Shown here: positions 43,959 through 53,261 of the stretch, in pieces
Position numbering within the stretch: the stretch's first letter is position 1
Layout: every line of letters starts with the position of its first letter
NCBI GenBank assembly: GCA_033765235.1
Contig: JANRIG010000019.1
Location: 1-64,000, forward strand
Length of the DNA stretch: 64,000 bases
Origin: JANRIG01 sp033765235
GTDB taxonomy: Bacteria > Bacteroidota > Bacteroidia > Cytophagales > UBA9547
Reading direction: 5' to 3'
Translations under genes and position numbers: made by a program
Notes under the pieces: model-generated
Databases searched by the model: none
What the model was told of the DNA's origin: nothing
The model's input: the letters and a program-made list of their open reading frames with translations, nothing else

Positions 43959-46205
43959 TCAATAATCGAATCGTGATACTTTGAGTACCCCTTTTATTTT
44001 TTTTATTTTTTCCATCAGTTCCTCAAGGTGCTCTGTGCTATTCACATACATGGATATTTTGCCTTCAAAAAAACCATCGTCAGACTCTATGCTTACCGAG
44101 CGCATGTTTACTTTAAGGTCGTTGGATATTATTTTTGATATATCATTGATGATTCCCATCCTGTCTGAGCCTTCTATTTTCACTCCTGCCAAAAATGCTA
44201 TGTCGCGTTGCGATGTCCACTTAGCTTTGATAATGCGGTATCCATAGTTTGACATCAGTTCTATGGCATTTTTACAATTAGTACGGTGTATTTTTATGCC
44301 TTCACTCACTGTTACAAAGCCAAATACATCGTCGCCGGGGATAGGATTGCAACACTTTGCCAGCGTATATTCAATTTTTTCCATATCCTCTCCTATGAGC
44401 AGCATATCTGCTTTTATGCCTCTTATTTTGGATATTTCGCGTTCAAAATCTTTTTTGCTGTTTATTTCAGGCTTATCTTCAAATGGGATTTCGGTTGCAC
44501 TTCGGTGGTCAAATTTGGGTTTTTCATGCAGTTGTTTTATTTTGGAATAATCTACATTGCCTTTGGCTATCTTGATATACAGGTCTTGAATATTTTTTTC
44601 GTTAAATATTTGCAAAAGTTTTTTTACTCCTTCATCGGTCAGTTCTATTTTTTCATTTTTAAGTTTTCGCAATAATATTTCTTTGCCATCATCAGCAATA
44701 GATTTGAGACCATCTTTGAGAGCATCTTTTATTTTAGATTTGGCTTTGGAGGTGGTCACAAAGTTGAGCCAGTCTTCAGTAGGTTTTTGCTTGGGTGAGG
44801 TGAGTATTTCTATTTGGTCGCCATTATTGAGGCGGTAGCTTAGGGGTACTAATTTTTGGTTTACTTTGGCGCCCATACATTTTACACCTATTTGTGTATG
44901 TATCTCAAATGCAAAATCCAGAGCTGTAGCACCTGAGGGCAGTGTACGCAGCTCGCCCTTGGGGGTGAATACAAATACTTCTTCTTTAAAAAGGTTTGAC
45001 CTGAAGCTGTCTACAAAATCCAGTGCAGTGCCATTATTGTTTTCCAAAGCTTCGCGCACTTTGTTCAGCCATACTTCCAGTCCTGCTTCGGTATGAAACT
45101 GATTGCCTTCTTTGTATTTGTAGTGAGCGGCATAGCCTTTTTCGGCTATCTCATCCATGCGGGATGTACGTATTTGTACCTCTACCCACTGCCCTGAGCC
45201 AGACATTACTGTGGTGTGTAGAGACTCATAACCGTTTGACCGTGGGGTACTTATCCAGTCTCTAAGCCTGTCTGGATTAGGTTTATATATATCTGTAATG
45301 ATAGAGTATATTTGCCAGCAGGCTGCTTTTTCGGCTTCTATAGGGATGTCTTTGAGTATCACTCTTATGGCAAAAAGGTCGTATATTTTTTCGAATGGTG
45401 TATTTTGATGTTTTATTTTGTTCCAAATAGAATATATAGATTTGGGTCTGCCTTTCAATTCTATATTGTATGTGTATTTTTTGAGCTCGGTTTCTATAGG
45501 TGCCAAAAACTCTTTGATAAATTTTGCCCTGGAGGCTTTGGTCTGGTGCAGTTTATTGGCAATATTTCTATATGCTTGTGGGTCAGTATATTTGAGGTAC
45601 AGGTCTTCAAGCTCAGACTTTATGGCGTACAGCCCCAACCTATGAGCCAGAGGAGAGTATAGGTATATGGTTTCGGAGGCTATCTTCAGTTGTTTTTCTT
45701 TTGACATGCTTTCGAGGGTGCGCATGTTGTGTAGCCTGTCGCATAGTTTTATAAGTATCACTCGCACATCATAGGATAGTGTGAGTATCATTTTTCTGAA
45801 ATTTTCGGCTTGCTGTGAGGTGCCTTGTTCAAAGTTGCCGGCTATCTTGGTGAGCCCGTCTATAATGCGTGATACTTTGGAGCCAAAATGTTTTTCTATT
45901 TCGGCAAGGTTCACGCTGCTGTCTTCTACCACATCGTGGAGCAGTGCAGATATGATAGAGGTAGTGCCTAAACCTATCTCATCTACAGCTATTTGTGCTA
46001 CAGCTATGGGGTGATATATGTATGGCTCACCCGACTTGCGGCGCATGTCTTTGTGTGCTTCCATAGCCATGAGAAATGCACGTTTTATGAGAGATGCATC
46101 TCCATCTTTGAGTATGGGCTTTGCGCTACGCAGCAAATTGCGATATCGACGTATTATTTCTTTGCGCTCTTCATCTTCGGCTATTTCTACCAAATCGTTT
46201 ACCAT
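43959..46205 (-). CDS. bifunctional (p)ppGpp synthetase/hydrolase, Rel/SpoT
   Basis: The 748 residues have all domains: HD hydrolase (about 45-200; YIYHPIAVA, LLHDVVEDS, LCDRLHNMRTL intact), synthetase (about 235-375; TPRSNGYESLHTTV and VEVQIRTSRMDEIAE intact), TGS (about 410-470), a helical/zinc-finger region with CCNPIPGDDV, and a C-terminal ACT domain (about 670-748). Both catalytic sites look complete, so it should make and degrade the alarmone. It is a single gene upstream of the ECF operon on the same strand. No small alarmone synthetase is in the window. Confidence 0.95.
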   Translation of the reverse strand: MVNDLVEIAEDEERKEIIRRYRNLLRSAKPILKDGDASLIKRAFLMAMEAHKDMRRKSGEPYIYHPIAVAQIAVDEIGLGTTSIISALLHDVVEDSSVNLAEIEKHFGSKVSRIIDGLTKIAGNFEQGTSQQAENFRKMILTLSYDVRVILIKLCDRLHNMRTLESMSKEKQLKIASETIYLYSPLAHRLGLYAIKSELEDLYLKYTDPQAYRNIANKLHQTKASRAKFIKEFLAPIETELKKYTYNIELKGRPKSIYSIWNKIKHQNTPFEKIYDLFAIRVILKDIPIEAEKAACWQIYSIITDIYKPNPDRLRDWISTPRSNGYESLHTTVMSGSGQWVEVQIRTSRMDEIAEKGYAAHYKYKEGNQFHTEAGLEVWLNKVREALENNNGTALDFVDSFRSNLFKEEVFVFTPKGELRTLPSGATALDFAFEIHTQIGVKCMGAKVNQKLVPLSYRLNNGDQIEILTSPKQKPTEDWLNFVTTSKAKSKIKDALKDGLKSIADDGKEILLRKLKNEKIELTDEGVKKLLQIFNEKNIQDLYIKIAKGNVDYSKIKQLHEKPKFDHRSATEIPFEDKPEINSKKDFEREISKIRGIKADMLLIGEDMEKIEYTLAKCCNPIPGDDVFGFVTVSEGIKIHRTNCKNAIELMSNYGYRIIKAKWTSQRDIAFLAGVKIEGSDRMGIINDISKIISNDLKVNMRSVSIESDDGFFEGKISMYVNSTEHLEELMEKIKKIKGVLKVSRFDY

Positions 46206-46382
46206 GTGTTAAATATAGAAAATATATATGAAAAATGCAATGAAATGCAGCATATTATGTCAAATATATAACGCATATAGATATGATAGTGTTATACTCA
46301 GCTATAAAAAATATTTTTTTTGAATAATGTATATTTGCAGATAGCAAAGATTTTGTAACTTTGTGTCCCAATGCATTATTAA

Positions 46383-46464
46383 GCGGATGTGGCGAAATTG
46401 GTAGACGTACCAGACTTAGGATCTGGCGTCGCAAGACATGGGGGTTCGAGTCCCTCCATCCGCA
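46383..46464 (+). tRNA. tRNA-Leu (anticodon UAG)
   Basis: A complete class II tRNA of 82 bases. The acceptor stem GCGGATG/CATCCGC is perfect, the anticodon stem CCAGA/TCTGG encloses CTTAGGA with TAG at the anticodon, a short variable arm is present, and the T-arm loop is GGTTCGAGTCC. The discriminator is A and CCA is not encoded. It reads CUA-type leucine codons. Confidence 0.95.
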
Positions 46465-46572
46465 CTTTTAAGTTTTTCTAATTACCTAAGTTTTAGATAT
46501 TTTTTAGTACACTTCCCCGTAGTTTGCGCAGCAAATTAAAAAAATGCTGTCCTGAGTTTATCGTCTATTGCT

Positions 46573-46613
46573 CAGATAGGTAAATCTCAATATTCATTTA
46601 TTTACCTTATCTG
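46573..46613 (-). terminator. hairpin across the bamA stop codon
   Basis: CAGATAGGTAAAT (46573-46585) and ATTTACCTTATCTG (46600-46613) pair over 13 bp with one bulged base. The second arm contains the bamA TAA. It is a likely 3' end or stability element for the DUF6089-uppS-bamA transcript, without a strong T tract. Confidence 0.5.
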
Positions 46614-49187
46614 CTGCCCTATGCTGAAGGTAAAGTTGCCACCCTGCTGATATATCTCCGCATCGAGCGGCCAGCCATAGTCAACCCCTATCATACCAAA
46701 TGCAGGCATGAATATGCGTGCGCCCAGTCCAAATGCTCTTTTGAGATTGAATGGGCTAAACTGTGAATAGCTGTAGTAATTATTACCCCCTTCAAAAAAT
46801 CCTAATACAAATACAGTAGCCATTTGGCTGGTAGTTATAGGATAGCGTACCTCGTATACTAACTTATTATACACTATACCTCCTCCAAACTCACGCAACT
46901 CTGAATTGCTGGAGTAGGTATATGGCCCTATAGAGTTATTGGCATAGCCGCGCAACCCAATAATGTCGGACCCTAATACAAAGTTGAAACCCGAAAGTCC
47001 GCTGCCACCCATCACAAATCGCTCAAACGGGGTATAGTTGAGGTCACTATTATACCTGCCTATAAAGCCAAAATGTGCTCTGGTGCATATTACCAGATTG
47101 TTGAGAAATCCTTTGCCTTCTTTGCCGCCTAGCAGGTTGGTATACCAAGCCATGTCAAACATTACTTTGTAATATTCTACCAACTTATATTGCTGGTTTT
47201 TGACCTCATCTATATTTCGCTGCACATTTTCGGAGAGCAATGAGTAGGGTGGAGTAGTGTAGAGCGTGGTGGTAATGCTTGACCCTTTGCGCGGGAATAT
47301 GGGGCTGTCTATGCTATTGCGTGCAAGGGTATTGGATAAATAGAAATTGTTGGAAAATCCTGTGGCATAGGCAGGTATGATGGAGTAATTGTCCAGCACA
47401 TAGTAGGAGTAGGTGATACTGTGGCTGAGTGTGAAATAATCATCGGGCCAGCGTATGCGCCTGCCGAGTGTGAGAGATATGCTGGATACTTGCAAGCTGC
47501 CCCTTGCGGCAGTATTGATACCTGCAGTATTGTTGCCATAATATGAGGTACTTCCAAGTCCGCCCCAATAGCCCAATCCTATTCTGCTCACTGAGTGCGA
47601 AAGGCTTATACCAAGGTTTATAGGTCGCTTACCACCAAGCCATGGCTCTGAAAATGAGGCAGAATATGATTGATAGGCAGCTCCATTGGCCTGTACCCTA
47701 AGGCTGAGTTTTTGGCCATCGCCGGCAGGTAGCGGGCTCCATTTACGAAATTTGCTAATGTTGCGGGCAGAAAAATTATTAAAACTAATACCCAGTGTGC
47801 CTATGAAGCCTGTCCACCCGCCCCAACCTCCTGAGAGTTCTATTTGGTCGCTTGGTTTTTCGGCCACTGTGTAGTCTATGTCCACTGTACCCTTTTCAGG
47901 ATTGGGCTTGGGAGTAATGCCTATTTGCTCTGGGTCAAAATATCCTAAGGTAGCTATCTCGCGCTGCGAGCGTATAAGGTCTGCACGGCTAAATTTGCGC
48001 CCGGGCATAGTGCGTATTTCGCGCAGTATCACACGGTCGTTGGTCTTGGTGTTGCCCGCCACACTTACTTTATTGATGGTAGCTTGCGGTCCTTCATACA
48101 TGCGCATTTCTATATCTATAGAGTCGCCTTGCACACTCACTTCTACAGGATCTACACTGAAAAAGAGGTAGCCGTCGTCGAGGTACAGCGAGCTCACATC
48201 TGCGCCGTTGGGGTTGTAGTTAAGCCTTTTCTCCATTTGCGACATATTATATACATCGCCTTTTTTAACTCCCAAGACCTGACTTAGTTGCTGGTCTGTA
48301 TATAGGTAGTTGCCCTCCCAATCTATATTTCTGAAGTAATATTTTCTGCCCTCGCTCAAGCCTATTTTCACATCTACATATTTTTTGCCTTTGAGGTAGG
48401 TAGTGTCTTTGATGATTTGCATATCGCGGTAGCCGTTGTTGTTATAAAAGTCTATCATTTTCTTTTTGTCTTCTTCATATTTTATGGCGTTGAACTTGCG
48501 CCTTATGTGCATGATGCCCAAGTTGTAATTGCGTGTATGTTTAAGTTTGGCACGTAGTTTTTTGTCGGGGTATATCATATTTCCGTTAATTTCTACTTTG
48601 TCCACCCTTATTTTTCTTCCTTTGTTTATGATGATGCGCAACGTCACAGTATTAGCTGTGGTAGTATTGGAGTCTCGCGCTTGCTGTATGATGACTTTAG
48701 TGTTTTTAAACCCTTTTTCCACGAAAAAGTTTTTCACTTTATTTTGGGTGTTTTTTATCACCACATCAGTAAGTACTTTGCCTTTGATAAGTTTTATTTT
48801 TTCGCGCAGGTCGTCTTGTTCACCTTTTTTTATACCAAAAAATACAAATTTTGAAAGTCGAGGTCTCTCTTTCAGGTAAAAGTCAAAAAATATTTCATTA
48901 TCCACTATTTTTGATACTCTCACTTGTATATCGCCGAGTATTCCTTGGTCCCATAGTTTTTTGAGTGCCAGTGTCATAGCATCGCCCGGTACTTGTATTT
49001 CGTCACCTTGCTTGAGCCCGGTCACTGCTATGATGGCGTTTGGGTCAAGAAATTCTGTGCCCGATACAGATATTCCTCCTATTTTATACTTTTTGGGTTT
49101 GGAATAATTAATGAATGATTCATCTAATTGTGAGTACACACAAATAGCTGATAATAAACATATTATAAATATTAATATTTTGCTCAA
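46602..49187 (-). CDS. bamA: BamA outer-membrane protein assembly factor
   Basis: The 861-residue Omp85 protein inserts beta-barrel proteins into the outer membrane. It has a signal peptide (ending CVYSQ), POTRA domains over about 35-420 (for example YKIGGISVSGTEFLDP), and a 16-strand barrel over about 430-861 with the VRGF-like GLRGYANNS. Its start is TTG at 49187, overlapping the uppS stop as TTGA; no in-frame ATG precedes the signal peptide. The last residues are GQQIR rather than the usual terminal aromatic. It follows uppS, the normal order in Bacteroidota. Confidence 0.94.
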   Translation of the reverse strand: MSKILIFIICLLSAICVYSQLDESFINYSKPKKYKIGGISVSGTEFLDPNAIIAVTGLKQGDEIQVPGDAMTLALKKLWDQGILGDIQVRVSKIVDNEIFFDFYLKERPRLSKFVFFGIKKGEQDDLREKIKLIKGKVLTDVVIKNTQNKVKNFFVEKGFKNTKVIIQQARDSNTTTANTVTLRIIINKGRKIRVDKVEINGNMIYPDKKLRAKLKHTRNYNLGIMHIRRKFNAIKYEEDKKKMIDFYNNNGYRDMQIIKDTTYLKGKKYVDVKIGLSEGRKYYFRNIDWEGNYLYTDQQLSQVLGVKKGDVYNMSQMEKRLNYNPNGADVSSLYLDDGYLFFSVDPVEVSVQGDSIDIEMRMYEGPQATINKVSVAGNTKTNDRVILREIRTMPGRKFSRADLIRSQREIATLGYFDPEQIGITPKPNPEKGTVDIDYTVAEKPSDQIELSGGWGGWTGFIGTLGISFNNFSARNISKFRKWSPLPAGDGQKLSLRVQANGAAYQSYSASFSEPWLGGKRPINLGISLSHSVSRIGLGYWGGLGSTSYYGNNTAGINTAARGSLQVSSISLTLGRRIRWPDDYFTLSHSITYSYYVLDNYSIIPAYATGFSNNFYLSNTLARNSIDSPIFPRKGSSITTTLYTTPPYSLLSENVQRNIDEVKNQQYKLVEYYKVMFDMAWYTNLLGGKEGKGFLNNLVICTRAHFGFIGRYNSDLNYTPFERFVMGGSGLSGFNFVLGSDIIGLRGYANNSIGPYTYSSNSELREFGGGIVYNKLVYEVRYPITTSQMATVFVLGFFEGGNNYYSYSQFSPFNLKRAFGLGARIFMPAFGMIGVDYGWPLDAEIYQQGGNFTFSIGQQIR

Positions 49188-49948
49188 TTGGATGATATAT
49201 TTTTTAATTGTTCACTGGTTTTGCCAAATCTTCGCTCTCTTTTTTGGTAGTCTATCAGGGCTTCATAAAAGTGAATTTTTCTAAAATCGGGCCATAGTGT
49301 GGGGGTAATGTATAGTTCTGCGTATGCCAGCTGCCAAAGCAAATAGTTGCTTATGCGCATTTCGCCACTGGTGCGTATCATGAGCTCAGGGTCAGGCATT
49401 TGTGAGGTGGATAGGTATTTGCTGAACATTTCCTCGTTGATATCTTCAGGCTTTAGTTTGTTCAAATATGCCTCTTGTGCTATTTTTTTTGCAGCATTCA
49501 TTATATCCCATCGGCCACTGTAGCTCAGTGCCAGTGTGAGGGTAAGTCCTGTGCACTGCGATGTGTTGTTTATAGCTTCTTGCAGGTTGGTTTGGCATGA
49601 AGCAGGCAATTCTTTTATATTGCCAATGGTATGGAGTTTTATATTGTTTTTGAGTAATGTTTTGGTTTCGGAAGCTATAGTTTTTACCAATAATTCCATA
49701 AGTGCATTTACTTCTTCTATAGGTCTGTTCCAGTTTTCGGTGCTGAAAGCATACAATGTAAGGAATGATATGCCGAGTTCGGCAGCAGCTTCGGCAGCAT
49801 CTCTCACAGATTGTATGGCATTGTTATGACCAAATATGCGTGCAGCACCTTTTTGCTTCGCCCACCTGCCGTTGCCATCCATAATGATAGCTACATGCCT
49901 GGGAAGTTGAGATTTATCTATTTGTATCAGAGCCTCGTTTATTTCCAT
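49184..49948 (-). CDS. uppS: isoprenyl transferase (undecaprenyl diphosphate synthase)
   Basis: The 254-residue cis-prenyltransferase makes the undecaprenyl carrier lipid for cell wall and glycans. Motifs: HVAIIMDGNGRWAKQKG (about 18-34, catalytic Asp), FLTLYAFSTENWNRP (about 61-75), and DPELMIRTSGEMRISNYLLWQLAYAE, which holds the RTSGE site. It lies between the DUF6089 gene and bamA on one strand and overlaps bamA by 4 bases. Assignment is secure. Confidence 0.96.
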   Translation of the reverse strand: MEINEALIQIDKSQLPRHVAIIMDGNGRWAKQKGAARIFGHNNAIQSVRDAAEAAAELGISFLTLYAFSTENWNRPIEEVNALMELLVKTIASETKTLLKNNIKLHTIGNIKELPASCQTNLQEAINNTSQCTGLTLTLALSYSGRWDIMNAAKKIAQEAYLNKLKPEDINEEMFSKYLSTSQMPDPELMIRTSGEMRISNYLLWQLAYAELYITPTLWPDFRKIHFYEALIDYQKRERRFGKTSEQLKNISSN

Positions 49949-49995
49949 CTTTTAATCAAGGCGCAAATATGTAGTTATTTGCCTTAATTTCAAAA

Positions 49996-50673
49996 TCAGT
50001 ATTCATAGTAAATATCAGGGCAAGTGAGCATATAGAATGTGTACGAGATGCTAAGCCCTACAAAATGATACCAATCATTGGTAGCAAGGTCTGCACCACG
50101 CAGCTTTTGGGGAATATAAGTGGGTGAATCTGCATTGACATTATCCATATTGTCTGCAAATGTTTTGGAGGCTGTGTATAATAAACCAAGATTAAGGCTT
50201 TTGCTAAGCATATATTTGACTCCGCCACCTACAGGTACACTTACGTTGTGTCTGCCATCGTCACCTTCATTGCGCGACTCATACCTGTAATATCCTAATC
50301 CGGCAGAAAGGTACGGGCACCATTTTATCTTAAAGTCTCTAGAGCGATAGTTGAGAAAATTGTATTCTACATTGGCAGATATTTCTAATAGCAATGTAGA
50401 AAATCTTTGGTTGCGCAGGTTAGATACAGGGGTGTTGCTGTATTCATCTTTGGCGGTGAGCAGTAGGTATTTATAGTCGAGCCGAGCCACCCATACAGGG
50501 TCAAAGTTGTACCTTACAAACATCCATAGTCCGAGGCGTGTATTGAGTGGGTGCATGGGTGATATGTCTGTGCGGCTGTTGGTAGGACCTCCTCCTATGC
50601 CTACTTCAAGCTGCTGAGCATATATATAGGTGGAAATAAAAATTAATAGCAGTACTCTGAATATTGCTGACAA
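49996..50673 (-). CDS. DUF6089-type outer-membrane beta-barrel protein
   Basis: The 225-residue protein has a signal peptide (ending YIYAQQ) and beta strands of a small barrel: LEVGIGGGPTNSRTD, LGLWMFVRYNFDPVWVARLDYKY, YLSAGLGYYRYES and LSISYTFYM. It fits the DUF6089/PorT-like group found directly before uppS and bamA in many Bacteroidota, which is its position here (47 bases upstream of uppS). The conserved place suggests an envelope-assembly role, but no function is proven to my knowledge. Confidence 0.75.
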   Translation of the reverse strand: MSAIFRVLLLIFISTYIYAQQLEVGIGGGPTNSRTDISPMHPLNTRLGLWMFVRYNFDPVWVARLDYKYLLLTAKDEYSNTPVSNLRNQRFSTLLLEISANVEYNFLNYRSRDFKIKWCPYLSAGLGYYRYESRNEGDDGRHNVSVPVGGGVKYMLSKSLNLGLLYTASKTFADNMDNVNADSPTYIPQKLRGADLATNDWYHFVGLSISYTFYMLTCPDIYYEY

Positions 50674-50801
50674 AATAAAAACAAATAATATTGGAGTAAA
50701 ATTTGGGAATAGAGTACTATTTTGTGCAAAAATAGCAAATTAGTATATGTGTACAAATAGAAAGGTTATTTTTTTAAAATTATCAGCTCAAAGCTAATGC
50801 C

Positions 50802-51788
50802 TTAGGCTTTCATCTCTATCCATTTTTTCCATTCTTCTTTACTTGGCAAAATAGTTTGGTATTTACTAGCAAAAATTTGATTATTACTTTCCGGTAATGA
50901 AATTTCTACTAATGTATCTTTTTTGTCTTTACATAATAATATACCTATTGTTTTATTTTCCTCTTCGGTTTTTATAAAGCGGTCATAATAGTTTACGTAC
51001 ATTTGCATTTGTCCTAAATCTTGGTGTTTGAGTTTTCCTATTTTGAGGTCTATCAATACAAAACAGCGTATCAATCGATTGTAAAATACCAAGTCGACTT
51101 TAAAATGTTCTTCATCAAAGGTGAAACGTACTTGCCTCCCAACAAAAGCAAAGCCTTTACCCAGTTCTAACAAAAATTTTTCGAGTTGACTAATAAGTTG
51201 ATTTTCAAGTTTTGACTCTGAGTAAATAGCTTGCTCAGGTAAGCCTACAAACTCTAATATATATGGGTCTTTAATAATATCTGACGGTTTTTCTATGATT
51301 TGCCCTTTTTTTGAAAGTTGTTTTATAGCTTCTTTGTCTTTACTTACTGCAAGGCGTTCGTAAAGAGCAGAGTCTATTTGCCTTTCTAATTCCCTTACAC
51401 TCCAGTTATTTGCATGGGTTTCTATTTCATAAAACTGTCGCTCATTTTCATTTTCAATTCGCATAAGATAAATATAATGAGTCCAGCCTATACTTTGCGA
51501 AATCGGTGATTTCGCATTTCGGTACGTTAAATAAAACTTTCTAATTAGTTCAAGGTTTCGCTTTGAAAATCCTTTTCCAAATTCTAATGTAAGGCTTTTG
51601 GCAAGATTTTCTATTAAAAATGTACCGTAAGCAGCGTTCTGTTTGCCGAATTGCTCTTGCTCGACTATTTTTTTGCCAATTTCATAGTAAGTATTTACCA
51701 TTAGGTTATTTACTTGATATAAAACTTGGTTACGTGCTTGGCGTAAGATATGCTTAACATCCTCAATGAAAATTTTTTCTAATTCCAT
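50802..51788 (-). CDS. DUF1016/YhcG-type PDDEXK nuclease
   Basis: The 328-residue protein has the helical DUF1016 N-terminal domain (about 10-165; VNTYYEIGKKIVE, FGKGFSKRNLELIRKFYLTY, NWSVRELERQIDS) and a C-terminal PDDEXK domain (about 170-320). The active-site pattern is HFKVDLVFYN, then VLIDLKIG and a downstream Gln in LGQMQMYVNYYD. The usual Glu of E-x-K is Asp here, a tolerated variant. The family is patchily distributed and linked to mobile DNA and restriction-like or recombination roles. It neighbours an unknown membrane-protein gene between core genes. Target is unknown. Confidence 0.85.
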   Translation of the reverse strand: MELEKIFIEDVKHILRQARNQVLYQVNNLMVNTYYEIGKKIVEQEQFGKQNAAYGTFLIENLAKSLTLEFGKGFSKRNLELIRKFYLTYRNAKSPISQSIGWTHYIYLMRIENENERQFYEIETHANNWSVRELERQIDSALYERLAVSKDKEAIKQLSKKGQIIEKPSDIIKDPYILEFVGLPEQAIYSESKLENQLISQLEKFLLELGKGFAFVGRQVRFTFDEEHFKVDLVFYNRLIRCFVLIDLKIGKLKHQDLGQMQMYVNYYDRFIKTEEENKTIGILLCKDKKDTLVEISLPESNNQIFASKYQTILPSKEEWKKWIEMKA

Positions 51789-51865
51789 TTTATTAGTTCA
51801 ATTGTAACTGGTGCAGTATTTATACACTTGAGAATATGTTTTTTTTAGATTCCAAATACTAAGTT

Positions 51866-53092
51866 TTAATTAAGTATATTATTTACAACATTTTGGCTGA
51901 AATAATCTCTTTTTGCCATTTCATCATTTGATATATTATTACCATCGTTGAATATATCATTATCAGAATATTCCCAACATTGTGAAAATAAATCTGCTAT
52001 AATACTATTTGAACTATTTTTTATGTTTTCTATGACTTTATTATTAATAGATTTTCTAATTTCTTCATAACTATATAAATATTTAAAATAAGTATTTAGG
52101 AAATAATTAAACTGGATTTTTATATATTCTAACTTTACTACATCATTTCTTTCAAACAATCTTAAAATACAATCACAATAGAATTCTGCAAAATGATTGA
52201 TAACCAAATTATCGGATAAAACATCACTAAAATAACTTAGTATTTTATTCAATAGCTTGTGATTATAAGTTGGGGCTTCTACTTCAAGATTTATATCAGT
52301 ATTAACATTAATGCTAAATAATATTTCTTTAAAAATTGTGGGTAGAAATCTATTAATGATATTAAATCCATTGTGACTAAAATTATTTTGTCTTATGCAA
52401 GTATTTAATATGACAAAATAGCAATCCAAAAGCTTGAATAGTATAAGATTGTCGAATTCGGAACCTATTTTCGAAGGTTCTTGGTTATACGCAGAAAGGG
52501 TCCCCATTCTCTTTTGTACAGCAATTTGAACCAGCATTTCATCTCTTATAATTCTTGGTATTCTATGATTTAGCAATGTTATTGAATCCATTTTTTTAAA
52601 TTCATTTAAAATGAATTTTGAATTGATTTGTAATGCTGCATTATAAAATATTGAATCTGATAATAGTGTAGCATAGTCGGAAGATTTCTCAATTGGAACC
52701 TCATATTTGATAAATAGACGCAATAATTCATCAAAAGGAAGTGTATTTATGGAATCTTTGTAAAATTGAATTATTTTATCAGAAATCGCTTGCTTTTTTA
52801 ATTTGAAATAAAACCACCAAACCCAATATGCTACAAGTGATATCAAAACTATAAAAGCCCAATCAGATGCTAAAATTGTAACACATGAGTTGAAATAATA
52901 ACAAATAAGTCTATCATAATATAATAAAAATGGAATAACTACACATAAAATAATGCTTGTACAAAGTAGGTTTGTAGTTCCTATTTTTAGCATTAATAAT
53001 TTTCTCTCTTCGGGCTTGTAAAATGCCAAAACAGCTATTAATATTGTAACCACTGTAAACCAATCGCTTAATTGCATAGTAGCTAATTCCAT
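51866..53092 (-). CDS. unknown membrane protein, three N-terminal helices
   Basis: The 408-residue protein has predicted membrane helices at about 11-25 (WFTVVTILIAVLAFY), 42-59 (LLCTSIILCVVIPFLLYY) and 78-96 (WAFIVLISLVAYWVWWFYF). About 300 residues of soluble, mainly helical, Asn/Ile/Phe-rich sequence follow. I recognise no domain or catalytic motif. It is AT-richer than the core genes around it and sits 77 bases upstream of the YhcG-type nuclease gene on the same strand. Membrane-anchored helical proteins next to nucleases occur in phage-defence loci, but nothing in this sequence proves that. ATG 53092 or 53077 may be the start. Confidence 0.5.
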   Translation of the reverse strand: MELATMQLSDWFTVVTILIAVLAFYKPEERKLLMLKIGTTNLLCTSIILCVVIPFLLYYDRLICYYFNSCVTILASDWAFIVLISLVAYWVWWFYFKLKKQAISDKIIQFYKDSINTLPFDELLRLFIKYEVPIEKSSDYATLLSDSIFYNAALQINSKFILNEFKKMDSITLLNHRIPRIIRDEMLVQIAVQKRMGTLSAYNQEPSKIGSEFDNLILFKLLDCYFVILNTCIRQNNFSHNGFNIINRFLPTIFKEILFSINVNTDINLEVEAPTYNHKLLNKILSYFSDVLSDNLVINHFAEFYCDCILRLFERNDVVKLEYIKIQFNYFLNTYFKYLYSYEEIRKSINNKVIENIKNSSNSIIADLFSQCWEYSDNDIFNDGNNISNDEMAKRDYFSQNVVNNILN

Positions 53093-53228
53093 AATTTACT
53101 ATTTGGCTAGTTTATCACCTTAATTGTATTGCTTTTGTTAAATTCTCATAGCTCAAATGAACTAAATATATATTAATCAAAGTAGGAAAATATATAGCAA
53201 AACTAATTTATTCGCATTACAAATCCTA

Positions 53229-53261
53229 TGCTTTGACAACTTTCAAAAAGTTTTCAAAGCA
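53229..53261 (-). terminator. long hairpin at the isochorismate synthase stop
   Basis: TGCTTTGA and TCAAAGCA, then one mismatch, then AACTTT and AAAGTT around a CAA loop, give 14 paired positions. The core CAACTTTCAAAAAGTT is identical to 33901-33916. The isochorismate synthase TGA lies inside the hairpin. It is a probable 3' end, though a T tract is missing. Confidence 0.5.
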
